A DNA stretch of 64,000 nt. Origin: Baylisascaris procyonis (taxonomy: Eukaryota; Nematoda; Chromadorea; Rhabditida; Ascarididae). The notes beneath the pieces were generated by a model, which was not told where the DNA came from, did no database searches, and worked only from the letters and a program-made list of their open reading frames with translations. Position 1 is the first letter of the stretch. The number at the start of each line of letters is the position of its first letter. The stretch is from positions 1,488,001-1,552,000 of the forward strand of contig JAZARR010000167.1 of NCBI GenBank assembly GCA_037389465.1. Reading direction: 5' to 3'. Below are positions 46,821 to 60,418 of this stretch, one piece after another. Position numbers and translations under genes: made by a program.

Positions 46821-48514
46821 TTCTATTCTAGAGCGTATTAAGTAAGCACGAACATTTGCCTAAACATATAAACATATTAAAAACATGCATAAACATATTA
46901 AAAATGCTGAACTCGTCGATATGTAGCGAAAATTTTAGCAAGAAAACATTCAAAGTAATAGTGGCAGTTTTTGATTCCGCATATGAAGGGGTCTCTCACA
47001 GCGAAATCTCTCACAACGAAACTTTTTGACTCAAATTCTCTTAGGTTGGCGTTGTTCTGCCGCTAATACAGAACACAGAAATTCTAAACATGTTCTAAAA
47101 ATAAAAAGTCGGCTTTTCCGACTCGGTTTTCTGCCAGAGCATATAAATTTGGCTAGGTCTTCAATGTTTTAATGAGGCATTAATGTTCACTCCTAATGTT
47201 TTACAAGTACTGAATTAGCAAGAACCGAGCTTTTTCGAGGGTGGATTTCTGAGACGAAGTTTAAAAAATGAAGGGTTGGAGCGATTTTAAAATGGTAACT
47301 GAAGAAATTTTTGGTTGATGTTCATTGATTTATATCAATGTAACTCATCTTCACAAATTCATCAACAATAATTAGATTACTGCTTCCCGGGTCTCGTCCT
47401 CCCCCTCCAATAAAGCAGCTAATTCTTACAGATTTGGCCAGTGACATCACCACATACGATGGGACAGTTTATACAAACATATAAACGATGATGTTTGTAG
47501 GGCAATGACGTTATGAGATTGTTGTTGACGACTTCACGCTTTCGATTTTTCGATCGCCAACGGAATTACCCTAAATAAAAATAGAAAAATGTGCGTTGTG
47601 GCTGAAAGTCGAGGAAATCGATACGACAATGGTAAAGTGTTAAATAATGCTGCACCGCTAGGTGTAATCTTACAGCGCAAAGTGCGTTATGGGAAATGGG
47701 GATATTATACACTCACGCGAATTACAGTCAGTTGTGAGGCAATGTGGACACCTCGAAAACATTGGTTTTAACATCATGCTGTGGAAGTTTAACAATAAAT
47801 TTGCCGGTTCAGTGAAGTTCAGCGAAGTCACAAGAATGTGCGATATATCTGACGCCTTCCGCTTCTTGAGGTTACGATCTCGCTCTTCCCCTGGAGGGAA
47901 GGGAAGGGGCTAGATTCGTGTATTCTAGTATCACTTCCCCATCACATTTCGACATGTGAGATTCTCTAAGCCTTGTAAAATTTTCATCAAGAACTTGTAG
48001 GACTATGTGCAAAGCATTTGCTGAAATGTCATTGTTAATTTTGACCGCGCTGGACCAAAACTTTCGTAGAAAATTTAGCTAGCACGGTATGAACGTAATA
48101 TTTGTGCCTAGTGGATCTTCTATGCAGCAAACGCCGAAAATATGACCAAGTAAGAACACCTTTTTCATATTCCTTTATTGTGCACTGAGCCTGCAGATGC
48201 TTCCTTATTGATTTCCCACTACTAGCTATCATTGCTTCGTTTTTATGTACATTTTCATATTTGTATCAATCGTTTGTATAATTACTGAGCATTGTTCATC
48301 CGATCAGGTGTACGTGTGAAATTTGCAAAGTTGTGGGAATCTCAGGTAGCTATCTATTCAATTGTGTTTTCAGTCAATTTTGTTTGCATATTTCTGAACA
48401 GCTGGCCAGTAAATTGCCTCGTCAACCTTGCTCGTGCGGAGCATGTTATGGGCGCAAACCTCTATATTAATTAATCGCTGAACTCATTTGAAATAAACTT
48501 TGCAAGTATTTGCT
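46821..48514. other. Intergenic stretch
   Basis: Overlapping plus-strand frames at 47589-47913 lack support. Nothing else is seen. Confidence 0.35.
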
Positions 48515-48841
48515 TTACTGGTTCCTGCAATGTGCTATGAACGATATGGCATTTATTAATTAACAATTGAGATCACCATTAGAAACTTACGCTTTTTCAT
48601 GAGTTTCAACAGGTGCGCTGCCACCAAGACCATGTGGCGCAACGAAAGCTTTCTCTGCTGCTGAGCCCAGCAACGATATGCCACCACCTCCTCCAGCCAT
48701 TGCCATCATTTTACCGTTTCCCAAAGGAATCGGTCTACCTCGTGTAGCCATATTCTTCGATCCAGCTATACAGCAGCAGCATCCACCGCCTAAGCAGGCA
48801 AGACATGGTGTGACCAGCACCATCATAAGCAAGAAGAACTT
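48515..48841 (-). CDS. Secreted Cys/Gly-rich small protein (~87 aa)
   Basis: Exon 48841-48591 starts at a phase-0 acceptor (TTATTGCAG) with KFFLLMMVLVTPCLACLGGG followed by CCCCIAGS, and ends at a consensus donor GC|GTAAGTTT. The next exon, 48524-48515, has acceptor CACATTGCAG and adds only Ala(completed)-Asn-Gln-stop after a 66-nt intron. A simple open-frame reading would stop inside the intron at TAA instead. The start codon lies upstream. The best candidate is ATG at 49098-49096 directly followed by GTGAAC, which leaves a 254-nt intron. Five Cys stand within nine residues right after the likely signal-peptide cleavage site. The rest is Gly/Met/Ala-rich. Function is unknown; secretion is inferred. 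Same exon architecture as the genes at 33 and 40 kb. Confidence 0.75.
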
Positions 48842-49098
48842 CTGCAATAAGGATTAACTGCAAAATCGATAAGCGGAAGCGTTAAGGGCCATATTACGTA
48901 GAGTGCTACTTATTTGTTGCAATCATATATTCTCAACACTGGGAATATTTTTGAAATTGTGAGTGAATTAGGGAGATTGTAATCGATAGTGCTCAAATAC
49001 GCATGTAGATGATCTCATATATGTGGCATCATTTCAGCGTTTCAATTAGTTCTGCATCAATGCTTAGAAAGGATGAAACTGTTTTACTTGTTCACCAT

Positions 49099-49975
49099 AA
49101 AGAAACAAATGGGAATGTATTGTTGGGTTTCAATAATGCATTCTGTTACTAGCTGTGAAGGACCGGCCATTCCTGTAATATATCTTGATCTTTCTTGGAG
49201 ACGAATTTAACTCACTTATGCAATCTGACACCATATGAAATGTTCATTCATTTTTGCTGAAACCATTTATAGAAATCGAATTATTTGTTGTCACTTTCAA
49301 AGTTGAAATAGAAATTATGCACTCCTCTCTTATGGAAATGCTTTGCCCTTAGGGGGGGAATCAATAAGCATTCATAAAAGAAGATATTTTGATTTTGTTC
49401 GTTTTTGGCTTCGATATTTAGATAAAATAAGGTTGCAAATCACGAAGGCGTATTTACTTTCATAAGTATCGATCTATGGGGCGCGGGAGGGGGGGGGGGT
49501 GAGGTGGAAAGGGCAAGGTGAGAGAGAGAACAAAATCGCGAGAAATTTTGCGGTCCCGCCACGCATAATAATATTTTCTTTCGGAGGAAGGTAATAGCTT
49601 TTTTTTCCCTCAACATCTCACCAACCTGTGCGTTCATCGAAATGAGGACCAGAATGAATGATTTGAAATTTGAAGTTTGTCTTTCAACAAGAAGCACTAC
49701 GCATTGTTTGTGTTTAAGTGCACTGATAAAACAAGTGAAAATCACATCGCCTTACGATGTTGATACGCAAATTAGACAAAATTGTTTTCGAAGAGCAAAT
49801 AACATTAATCAATTGAATGCAATACTGTATAGCAGGAACGTCAATGGTGCAGGAAACGGAGATTCACATTCGCATTTGCCACTTTAATTTTCGATTAAAC
49901 TTTGATATCTACACGCGCAAAATATGAGAGTAGCCATCATCAAATGCATTGGAACGTGGACAGCTAGTGCTCTTA
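49099..49975. other. Intergenic stretch with one plus-strand open frame
   Basis: 49642-49887 (81 codons from ATG, MRTRMNDLKFEVCLSTRS) has protein-like composition but no further support. A G-run of 10 lies near 49490. Confidence 0.3.
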
Positions 49976-50293
49976 TTATGTGAGCTGTATATCGATCCTC
50001 TTTTCTTTTAAGTAGCTATCCCTGGCTCGGAATGAAAACTTTGTACAGAATGACTGATTAACGTCGAATGAAAGAGGAAAAAATAGATCTCTTAAATAAG
50101 ACTTAAGGATGATCGGATTGCGAGTCTTTCTCAGTGCAGCATCAATCGGCCAATGGGAGACATCGTAGTGAAATATGGCTTGACGCTTTGCAAGTCTGAC
50201 AGTTGGCACAGGAGATCGACGACCGGCGGCTCCATATTTCACCGGTAGGTCCGGGTGGAGCTTACCAGAAGGGTTGGCCGAAAATACCATCAC
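49976..50293 (-). CDS. Open frame of 105 codons, possibly from a repeat
   Basis: The frame contains SANPSGKLHPDLPVKYGAAG, VRLAKRQAIFHYDVSHWPI and a basic C-terminus (SYLKEKRIDIQLT). Its first half is GC-richer than its surroundings. A strong donor (TTCTG|GTAAGC) inside it fits a different frame, so it may be wholly or partly non-coding. No family is recognised. A transposon-derived piece is possible. Confidence 0.3.
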   Translation of the reverse strand: MMVFSANPSGKLHPDLPVKYGAAGRRSPVPTVRLAKRQAIFHYDVSHWPIDAALRKTRNPIILKSYLRDLFFPLSFDVNQSFCTKFSFRARDSYLKEKRIDIQLT

Positions 50294-50331
50294 ACATAGA
50301 TATTTCCCTTGGATTGGCGCTGTCCAACAGC

Positions 50332-50334
<3 letters not shown>

Positions 50335-50371
<37 letters not shown>
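50335..50371. repeat. (TA)n microsatellite
   Basis: An uninterrupted TA run of about 36 nt. Confidence 0.95.
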
Positions 50372-50372
<1 letters not shown>

Positions 50373-50421
50373 CTTGAAATAGGTGCGATCACGTTTTTAG
50401 TGGCCAAAATGAAATAGTTAC

Positions 50422-50687
50422 CTAGGCGGCACAAGCCGCATAGACTGTTCGAGGGCTGCGTTTTGCTTTCGCGAGGAAAAAACTGGCTTCAAGAGGAAAA
50501 CATGGAGATAAATGACTAAAAGACGGTACAGTACGCTCGTTTTATAGGAAGTCAATGTGTAGCATCGAAAAAAGTCGCAAATTATAGTCACCTTCAGCTG
50601 AAACCTATTACTATAGTATGGCTTAACCGTGAATAGAACTCCATAATTTCTAACAATTGAATGAATATCGCTGCAGTTGAGTGCCAT
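50422..50687 (-). CDS. Possible exon of an unrecognised gene
   Basis: An open frame starts at ATG 50687 (MALNCSDIHSIVRNYGVLFT) and ends at a strong donor CCTAG|GTAACT in phase 2. A second good donor (CTGAAG|GTGACT) lies inside it. The downstream acceptor GTTGGACAG near 50330 fits the phase and would add ANPREISMCDGIFGQPF before another donor. The chain could not be followed further. Confidence 0.25.
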
Positions 50688-50803
50688 CCAAATTTTATTT
50701 TTTGCTTAGTTATCGCTCGTATACGCTCAACGCAAGACAGCTGTGACTGCGATAATTGGAAAACTGCAAAACGAAGATACGCGTTTCCAGATGAACAGGG
50801 CAT

Positions 50804-51078
50804 AGTGTAGAATCGGATTAGTCACAACTGTTCAACAAATTTTTTTCCCGTTGCACGTTTGATTCAATCGGTCGCTAGGGGCACGTTCGTAACCAAAGAT
50901 TCCATCAGTAGCCAGCTATACGCAAGGTCGATAAACGAAGTTTGTAGTTAAAAATGTAGTAACCGAACTGGCTCGGAGTACTAGATTTGATAAATAGCAA
51001 GAAAAATTTTAAAAAAATTAATACGGCTAAGCAGAAATGAGAGACATGTTGGCACATAGTTTCTGAAGGAAACTTCGT
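50804..51078. other. Short spacer
   Basis: No feature seen between the possible exon and the small secreted protein gene. Confidence 0.4.
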
Positions 51079-51841
51079 TCAAGAACTGAAGATTTTCAGC
51101 AGCGGGTGGCAGAAACAGTGAGCTTTTTTATGCCTGAGTTTGCCATCATCGCTGATGTAGTGTCTTATGCTTTTGCAACGAGCCTCAGTAGCAGTTTTTA
51201 AGTAAGAAACGCGCATTTTCTTGCCCAGCGCAAATGTTGAAATGTTTTTCGATTCTCCCTGCTCTTTCGTTGACCCGTTGCATCGGAATTTTTCTGTAGA
51301 AAGATGACTGAAGCCGAAAATGACTCCTTTAGACAGAGCAAGCAGTAAATTAAGCCGCAATAGTTTCTATCAAAACTCTGATGATGTCAGCTTAACACCA
51401 GATGAAGGGCTGTAGGAATCTGTTGTAAAATTAAGACCAGTGCAAAGATCAGCAGAAGTGGCTCAATCATAGACGATAGAACATAAATGGCTAAAGTAGA
51501 GAATGAGAAGAAAAGAGGGAAGGGAAGAGGAGCATGTGTATATACTTCACCATCATCTAAATAATGGATTGCAATGAGAAAATGTTTTAATGTGCAGCAC
51601 TGTATGAAGAGATAGCGGAACTATAATAGCCCATTGCAATTGAAGCATACATTCCTTTTCAATCCGATTGTCAAAAGGCTTGCGAATTGTTCCGACGGTG
51701 AAGGTTAAGAACGACTATCAGAAGCTATTTTACGCAGAATGAAGAGAGCAACCAACCGTATGCATTTTGTTAGATAGAACAGAGCGCCTCACTTGTTCGT
51801 ATTCCAAAAATGACCGAAAACACAGCGAAAGAAATACTCAT
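51079..51841 (-). CDS. Small secreted four-cysteine protein (two exons, ~87 aa)
   Basis: Exon 51841-51793 (MSISFAVFSVIFGIRT, a short hydrophobic signal-peptide-like start) joins exon 51293-51079 (TGA) in phase 1. The donor ACAA|GTGAGG is good and the acceptor TCATCTTTCTACAG has an excellent pyrimidine tract. The mature part is basic and hydrophilic with four Cys, in KFRCNGSTKE, ARCKSIRHY and HCFCHPL, ending KIFSS. The ATG sits 3 nt after a plausible trans-splice acceptor (TAAGTTCCAG, AG at 51846-51845). A TATATAAG just upstream is too close to serve as the promoter of this start. Family unknown. It would be an exported peptide with up to two disulfides. Neighbouring genes on the same strand also encode small secreted proteins. 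Confidence 0.5.
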
Positions 51842-51846
51842 CAACT

Positions 51847-54157
<2,311 letters not shown>

Positions 54158-54288
54158 CTGTAGCAAACGTGTGGCGCAAAGACGTTTGCTACAGTGCCTG
54201 AAGGCCATGTATATGCTCACCTGCAGCATATACATGGCCTCCAGGCCCTTTTGCAAATTCCCCACCGAGGATCCCCTTAAGGGGAATT
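54158..54288. repeat. Three consecutive perfect hairpins
   Basis: Hairpin 1: 54158-54170 pairs perfectly with 54182-54194 (13 bp, 11-nt loop). Hairpin 2: 54196-54217 pairs with 54225-54246 (22 bp, one A-C mismatch, 7-nt loop). Hairpin 3: a 12-bp palindrome CCCCTTAAGGGG at 54273-54284, nested next to AATTCCCC/GGGGAATT. A 123-codon plus-strand frame (54096-54467) runs across all three, but such symmetry is not expected of coding DNA. It could be a foldback element, a structured RNA, or a pre-miRNA-like hairpin (number 2 has the arm length, but its loop is short). Confidence 0.7.
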
Positions 54289-54467
54289 CGCCGACCTGTT
54301 CCTTCCCACGATATTTTCATCGTTGGGTTCTCGCCAGTGGGTACTCCACCATTGGCATTACGATGGCGCTCAACAACCGAATTTTTTACACAGCTGATGA
54401 GCGAAAACAGCGCCCGAATTTCTACTGCCGAATAATGGGCAAATGCATTGAAAGAAAAAGGAAATAG

Positions 54468-55282
54468 TCAAAAGATCGGGCAAGTTGCCCCCTGAACATC
54501 CTGTGCTCAAATTTTCAAGAATTTATTTGTATCGAATATATTTCAAGAAATCACAGAATTTTTTGCAGCCATTCTGTCATTTTCTAATATCCTCGACATT
54601 TGCAGTGGCATTTCTAAGCACTCGCTAGCACAATAATGCTCTTCCTCTTCCAACAGATTTTTGCTTTTTCTTCTGGTCATTCAATGCGGAAATTTTATGC
54701 ATTTGTCTATTTGAATTAGGTGCACTGATTGAAGTGACTTGATAACTGAATAATCACATCATGAACTGATGAAAGCACTGAGGCTTAAAAAATGCCACAC
54801 TGTAGAGGCAGGTTCACCTATTTCGTTCTTTGTTGATGGCTACAAAAACAGACACGTAAAAAACTTATGGTATAAATGCTTTTTTTGTGAGACATCTTTG
54901 TGAATTTTCCTTTTTCTACCAAAAATCTCTCGAAATTTTTCAGCTTTTTTTTGCAACATGCAATTTTTCGAAAAGGTTCAAAAAAGTTTTCTTCTACTGC
55001 TGCTTTTTGAGGCATAAATATTAGTATACCGAAGGGAATAATGGAAACTTCACAATTTTAAATTCTTCTACCTCTGTGAGGTCAGCAACCGTGACGATTC
55101 CTCTAGGAAGGCAATAAATTTTGTTAATAAAGCTGGCAACTATCAATTTCATTTGTGCTCAATGATGAGTGTAGAAGTTTTTTTCGCCCGCCTTATCTAT
55201 TTGTGGATCAACCAATCTGATAACAACAGACCGAGCATCGGTCAAAAATTAGAAATTGTTGGTATTTCCTGCGTTCATACAT
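54468..55282. other. Intergenic stretch
   Basis: AT-rich, nothing supportable. Confidence 0.4.
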
Positions 55283-55453
55283 AGAAAAATCGATGGAATC
55301 GATACCTCAGCGTACCTGAAGGTTGAAATTCCTGCGCAGAAAACATATACACAAAAAGAAGTGGCTTATGTGGCCAATGCACTAAACCATCAGGGAGGTT
55401 TCAATGAAAGTGGATCAAGTGAGCTTGAAATTATGAACGGTGTCGATTCCTAA
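55283..55453 (+). CDS. Possible terminal or internal exon
   Basis: After an acceptor GTTCATACATAG the frame reads KIDGIDTSAYLKVEIPAQKT and YTQKEVAYVANALNHQGGFN, ending at TAA 55453. A consensus donor (TCAA|GTGAGC) lies inside it near the 3' end. Composition is clearly protein-like, but no partner exon was found and no family is recognised. Confidence 0.3.
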   Translation, partial: RKIDGIDTSAYLKVEIPAQKTYTQKEVAYVANALNHQGGFNESGSSELEIMNGVDS

Positions 55454-57245
55454 AGTATCGGCAAACTGCATCCGCTAATCACTCATGGTTACCATCTTTG
55501 TGTTTGGTAATAATATGTCTGCTTGAGCATTTCAGAATCTTTGCTAGAGCAAATATTAATGAGAAATTACTCCCGGTGAGCAAATGCATTACTTTTTCAT
55601 GTTCAATACGGAACTCCTTATATTTAAATCTATGTTGAGATGTGTTTGATCGGCAGCTTTATTTCAATCCCGGATGTGGAAAGATTTAATTCACTTTTTC
55701 ATGAGAAACTTCACTGTTGTGCTATGGCAGTTTTTTTTTTTTTTTTTTCGAAGCATTGCACAAAATCCTCTTCATTGCGCAGCGATGTGACAGATAGCGC
55801 TTGTGCTTTTGAACACAAACTAGATACCTCGTTCAGAAATGAATTCATTTAGGACGGGATACTATGCAGATGATTAGTAGGTCTTCACTTCGAAGGTATG
55901 AAACCAGATCGATATGTCGAAAGGGCAAACTCACAGCGTTCCAAGTAACGACCTTTCAAAATTGCAAGGGCAGCTGTGAATGCACTTCAAAAACGCTTTG
56001 AGAAAGTTTCCGCTCAAGGGAACCTCCTTGAGGAGCGGTTTCTCAGGATAGGCTCGTGACGAATAAACGGAGGGCATTCCTACTGAGGAGTCTCCGACAG
56101 AGACTTTGCTACAGATCGTGAATCTCGAAACACATTAGAGCCTAGTTTCCAATAAGACAGACACCTAGCGAAAGCGATTTTTCGGCGCAACGTGCCTAGA
56201 AAAAAAAATCCGCGAGCAAAGTAGCAGGGAATTGCTTTCCACACGGCTGCTGACGAGAAATCTGCGGAGATTGATAGTCTCGTAGCACGCTGGAGAAGAG
56301 ATTTTAGTCGGGGAGACGCGGAGGGAGCCGATGTGTCTGAGAAGGCACCACAACTGAAAAGTCAACGAGAAATAAATGAACGAACTTCCCCTTCCTCTCC
56401 CCCTCCCCCCAAGCGGTCTTCAACATAATTTCCGCACTGGAGCGGAGGCCCCCACCACACTCTGTCCCACATTCCAATAACATCATTAACATTTTTACAA
56501 GAGTTATAGCTTTAGGCAATCTAGTTAGGCATCAGAAATTGTCGACCGAGGCCACCGAATTTTCTTTTCTCCGTGGCAAAGGTACGTCCTCAGGGACTGT
56601 GCCACTCCAGCCGGTCAGTAAACAAATTAAATTTCGTGAGGAAGCTGATTTGACGGGGTATTGTGCGATGTGATGCCTTCGAAGGATTGGATAAACAGTT
56701 CAAAAGGAGGGTTTATGCATGAGCAACTCCCATTTACAGAAGAGCGGGCGGACTATTGAAATTGAGGAGGGTCTGCACTAGTGAAGAAATTTGCTTCATT
56801 GAACAAATAAGCTGAAAACCTAACGACATGTAAATGAGTTCCAAGATCTTGCATCAAGTATACGTGGGATTTATGGATGAAATTGGTTATATGGTATTTT
56901 GGCTGAGCTATTGACGATCAACTTCACAGCGCGAGACGGAACAAAGTGTGCCGTATTTCTGATGGAATTTACTTTCATACACTCAACTTCCATTCAAATA
57001 TATATCATCAAATATTATAATTTTATTAACTTTCGGGAAAATGAGACTCCAGCAATGCTTGCGGAAAACAATTATTCGTGATAACACCATCGACTTAACC
57101 CAAAATGGAGGCAACCAAAACGAAAGCGCCAATGCGATCTGAAACATGCAACATGCAAAATCAAAATATAGACGACCAGACGCCCAAAACGAAGGAATTA
57201 TATACTCCAGTAATTTCTAAATCATATATTAACACATAAATTTAT
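55454..57245. other. Intergenic stretch
   Basis: No supported exon. A short plus-strand frame at 56899-57081 is listed only as a possibility upstream of the next candidate. Confidence 0.3.
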
Positions 57246-57560
57246 GTGGATATTGCATTTGTAATTGCACAAATAGGCAGGCAATTCTTGAGGGCAAATG
57301 TTTGCTTCGGGAAATGCATTAATGTCACTGAAAGAAGGTATTTAGTACAGCTTAGCACTGCAAAAACAATTTCGAAGCACGTTCTACACCTGCAAAATGT
57401 GCTTTTTTTGTTTCGCAGTATGTCAACGTTCCAGCATAGAAAACATTTCGTTTGGGGAATGCCGGACATGTTTGTAGTGATATCGTCGCCCGAAAGTATA
57501 CTCATAATTGTTGAACTTTTTCATGCTCAAATCATTAACTTTTACGAACAGTTGATTTAA
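57246..57560 (+). CDS. Possible coding region with longin-like tail
   Basis: One frame is open for 104 codons to TAA. Inside it a very strong acceptor (TTTTTTGTTTCGCAG, ending about 57418) and an upstream donor (AGAAG|GTATTT) define a possible in-phase intron, so the 3' exon reads MSTFQHRKHFVWGMPDMFVV and then ISSPESILIIVELFHAQIIN. The pattern (short polar start, F-x-x-G-x-P, then V-x-I-S ... I-I-x-E-L-x-H-x-Q-I) recalls the first longin domain of MON1-like proteins, but this is a loose resemblance. The rest of the gene was not located. Confidence 0.3.
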   Translation: MDIAFVIAQIGRQFLRANVCFGKCINVTERRYLVQLSTAKTISKHVLHLQNVLFLFRSMSTFQHRKHFVWGMPDMFVVISSPESILIIVELFHAQIINFYEQLI

Positions 57561-58381
57561 ATATATTGGAGCAATTTCCGTCAGAAAACCTACTGATCAA
57601 ACGAGCACATACTTTTAATGCTATTAAAAAAGTTTTATGCGAAAAAGCAGCGACAATAGCAAAGAAATATACATGAATATCTGACATGAGGAAAACACTT
57701 CATCAGCTTCAGCCTGGATAAAATAAATGGTTAAAGTGCCTTTTATTTAATATAATATTTCGATGTTTAAACGTACTAGCATTGCTGCCTTTGCGACGGG
57801 AAAACTTTAAAATGAAAGAACAACTGAATATCTCAGCAACTGGCAAATTTTATACCTATAGATGCCAGAAAGTCATCGAAATTCTAGGAGAAGATGGTTA
57901 AGAAATCCCTAAACTACGCAAGCTGAAATGGTTCTGCTTTAAAATGTTGGCATCTTCCCCGAAAAGAAATTGTTTTTACGGTTAATAGATGATTTCACCT
58001 TATTTACATTAGAGTTCGAATGAAGCGCCGCTTAGATGTAAGATCTTTAAATAGTGAACGTGTTTTGTCGATAGGATAGTACACCTTTAATTATTTTTTA
58101 AAAGCGAAAACCAATGAGATGTTAGCGTTGCCGCATGTTTGCCAAATTACCACACCCAATAAAGAGTTTAATATTTGAAGACATAAAAATTGGCACAAAC
58201 TGTTGATTGCTGAAATGTAGAAGGAAAAATGACGTCATTTTCTTCGTTTAAAAGAAATCAGAAGCAAAAATCGCCGTCAAGTTGTAACTTTCGGCAACAA
58301 AAGCACGTGACTATGACAAAAAGAAAAATTTTGAAGAAAATCGCCGAACCTTTTTGATGCTATCGAGCAGGAAAAATTCCT
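57561..58381. other. Intergenic stretch
   Basis: AT-rich, nothing supportable. Confidence 0.4.
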
Positions 58382-59596
58382 ATGGAAAATATGGTAGCTT
58401 CCACTTCTTATAGAGGTTGTTTTATGAGAATTATCAAACAAAAAGAAAACGCGAAAATACTTTTCGACGAGCCAATTTCTAATTGCGAAATAAAAAAGTT
58501 TGCCGATGGTCATAGGAATAAACGTTTTTTGAGTATATTACACAACGTTATTCAGTGCGAAATCATGCAGCATGCATTGGCAGCACTGCGATGCTCATGA
58601 ATTACGTTTGTTCGGAAAACTCCATAGTCCTATTTTGTTTAAGCACGGTCGTTTACCTACTTACGGACTGAAACATAAACACAAGCTACCAGAAACACGC
58701 GATGTTTCAGTCGCAACCGTCCCTCATGTTTGGCATCCTTCAGTGTAGGCAGTTATTGGCAGTCGGTGATTTTGAGCAGTTAAATTTGTCGTTCTTAAAA
58801 CCAGATCTTGAGGTAGTTAAATGCTGACCCGAGAGATGAGAACAGCATAAATCGCCTGAGACAACCATCGAGGGCTTATAATTTTAGAGAATATAAAACA
58901 GTTGTACCAAGGATTTGCATCGAAATAATGTTGCTTTGAATTTTTAAGGAGATCCTCAAAATGAAGAATCATGATAGAATTTTCAAATATCATGTGCATA
59001 GAGTTTGTCAAATAAGAATAAATGCTTGCAGTGAGTTCGAATTTGCCACACATTCTCAGACTGCGGAAAATTGTGCGTCGTGCAGGCAGCAAATACTTTC
59101 AACCGGTAACAGCGCATTTAGAATACAAATGGGATTCGACAGTTTTGGAATACAGGAGAAACGGTGTGGTAGACAAAACGAGCGCTGGAAAAAAAGACCT
59201 CTCGAGGTTACAACGAGCGAAAGGTAGCGTCAATACTATCCTGAAAGGACCAGAAGAATCACAGTTGCCTTTGAATACAAACAGAGGCAGGTGCTTTTGG
59301 AAGATGGAGCAGAAATTTTATCATTTTCGATTGACTCCTTAATGTACGGTTCGCCATGTAAGCACACCGACTTTCAAGCGAAAAAAAAAAAGCTCAAATG
59401 CTATCCTGAAATCTGCAAATGCCGCCGTTATTCGGCGCAACTTACAAGAGAGCAAATTTTGCTTAAAAGAAGTTCAACGGCCTTACTGTGTGTGACTCTA
59501 AACCGTCGACATTTTCATTCGAATTTCTCACGCTGCTGTTCAGTATTACCGACATTTTTGCTGGACAACCGCAACCTTGAGCACACTAAAGAGTAA
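58382..59596 (+). pseudogene. Coding-like region, broken or misread, family unknown
   Basis: An ATG frame at 58382 (MENMVASTSYRGCFMRIIKQ) can leave at donor AAAA|GTTTGC (phase 2) and join an acceptor near 59034 (AATGCTTGCAG). From there one frame (ENCASCRQQI ... RWKKRP) runs to a single in-frame TAG at about 59224 and then stays open another 120 codons in the same frame (YYPERTRRITVAFEYKQRQV ... LDNRNLEHTKE, stop at 59596). A second frame over 59037-59290 (LRLRKIVRRAGSKYFQPVTA) is equally protein-like. Either the gene is interrupted by the TAG or the frame changes through a splice I could not identify. Confidence 0.35.
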
Positions 59597-60418
59597 CGGC
59601 TTTCCCGCTTTCTAAATATTGCTTATTGCAGCTCTAACTGAGCTGGAACAAGGATAGCCAAAATTTACCTCAACTTGCTGCACTGTCAGATTCTCTCGCT
59701 TTCTTTTTGTGTAGTTGTAAACAAAAGCTGAACAGAAAATTGGAAAACCGTTCACAGTACAATGGTTGGATAAGGGCGCTGATGGTAAGTGAGAGCTAAC
59801 AGCAAAATGGGGAACATGTGACGGCAAGTTTAAGTAGAGAACACGCAGCTTCGCATAAATTAGTGCAGGTTGCAACAAGAGGCAGTCAAATAGATATTAA
59901 AAGAGTACTCCAAATGCTGTTCAACTTGATATGTAAAGCGTTTTGAAAATGAGATTATGAAATTCGATGAAGTTTTTTTTAGATTGACAGTAAACCATCT
60001 CTGAGGCGCTTCCTCCTTTTTGAGGCACCTCCTCCCTCTTTGAGTGTCCCTGATCTCTCCATTTTGTTTTGAGCGCTCAGATACAATGCACAAATGCACT
60101 GAGACTGCAAGGTTTTTCACTGCTTAATGCTGCTGTGGACCTGATTGAGCTACGGGTGAAAAACCTTTTTTTCTGCTCAAATTTTCACGATATTATAGAA
60201 GAAAAGTATTGAGTTCCTTATGATTTCGAGAAATATCTTGTCAGGGAACGCTGCGGATGGTAATATAAGATTTGGTTAATTTTCCCTCTTTGATAGAAGA
60301 AACGACGGTTAGCCCTGGGAGTAAAAAAGTTCCAAAACTGAAATTTCCAATTATGAGGCATAAAAGCCTTATTTCTGCTCATCGCAGATTGTTGGAGAGG
60401 ATATCCTCCATGAGAGCC
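59597..60418. other. Intergenic stretch
   Basis: Minus-strand frames at 59612-60120 lack splice support. Confidence 0.3.

Noticed and set aside
49261..49275. TATA-like CTATAAATGG upstream of the Cys/Gly-rich gene, with exon ending ATAA|GTGAGT
   Set aside because: The attractive donor gives phase 1 or an immediate stop, while the next exon needs phase 0. The bare ATG|GTGAAC exon fits better.
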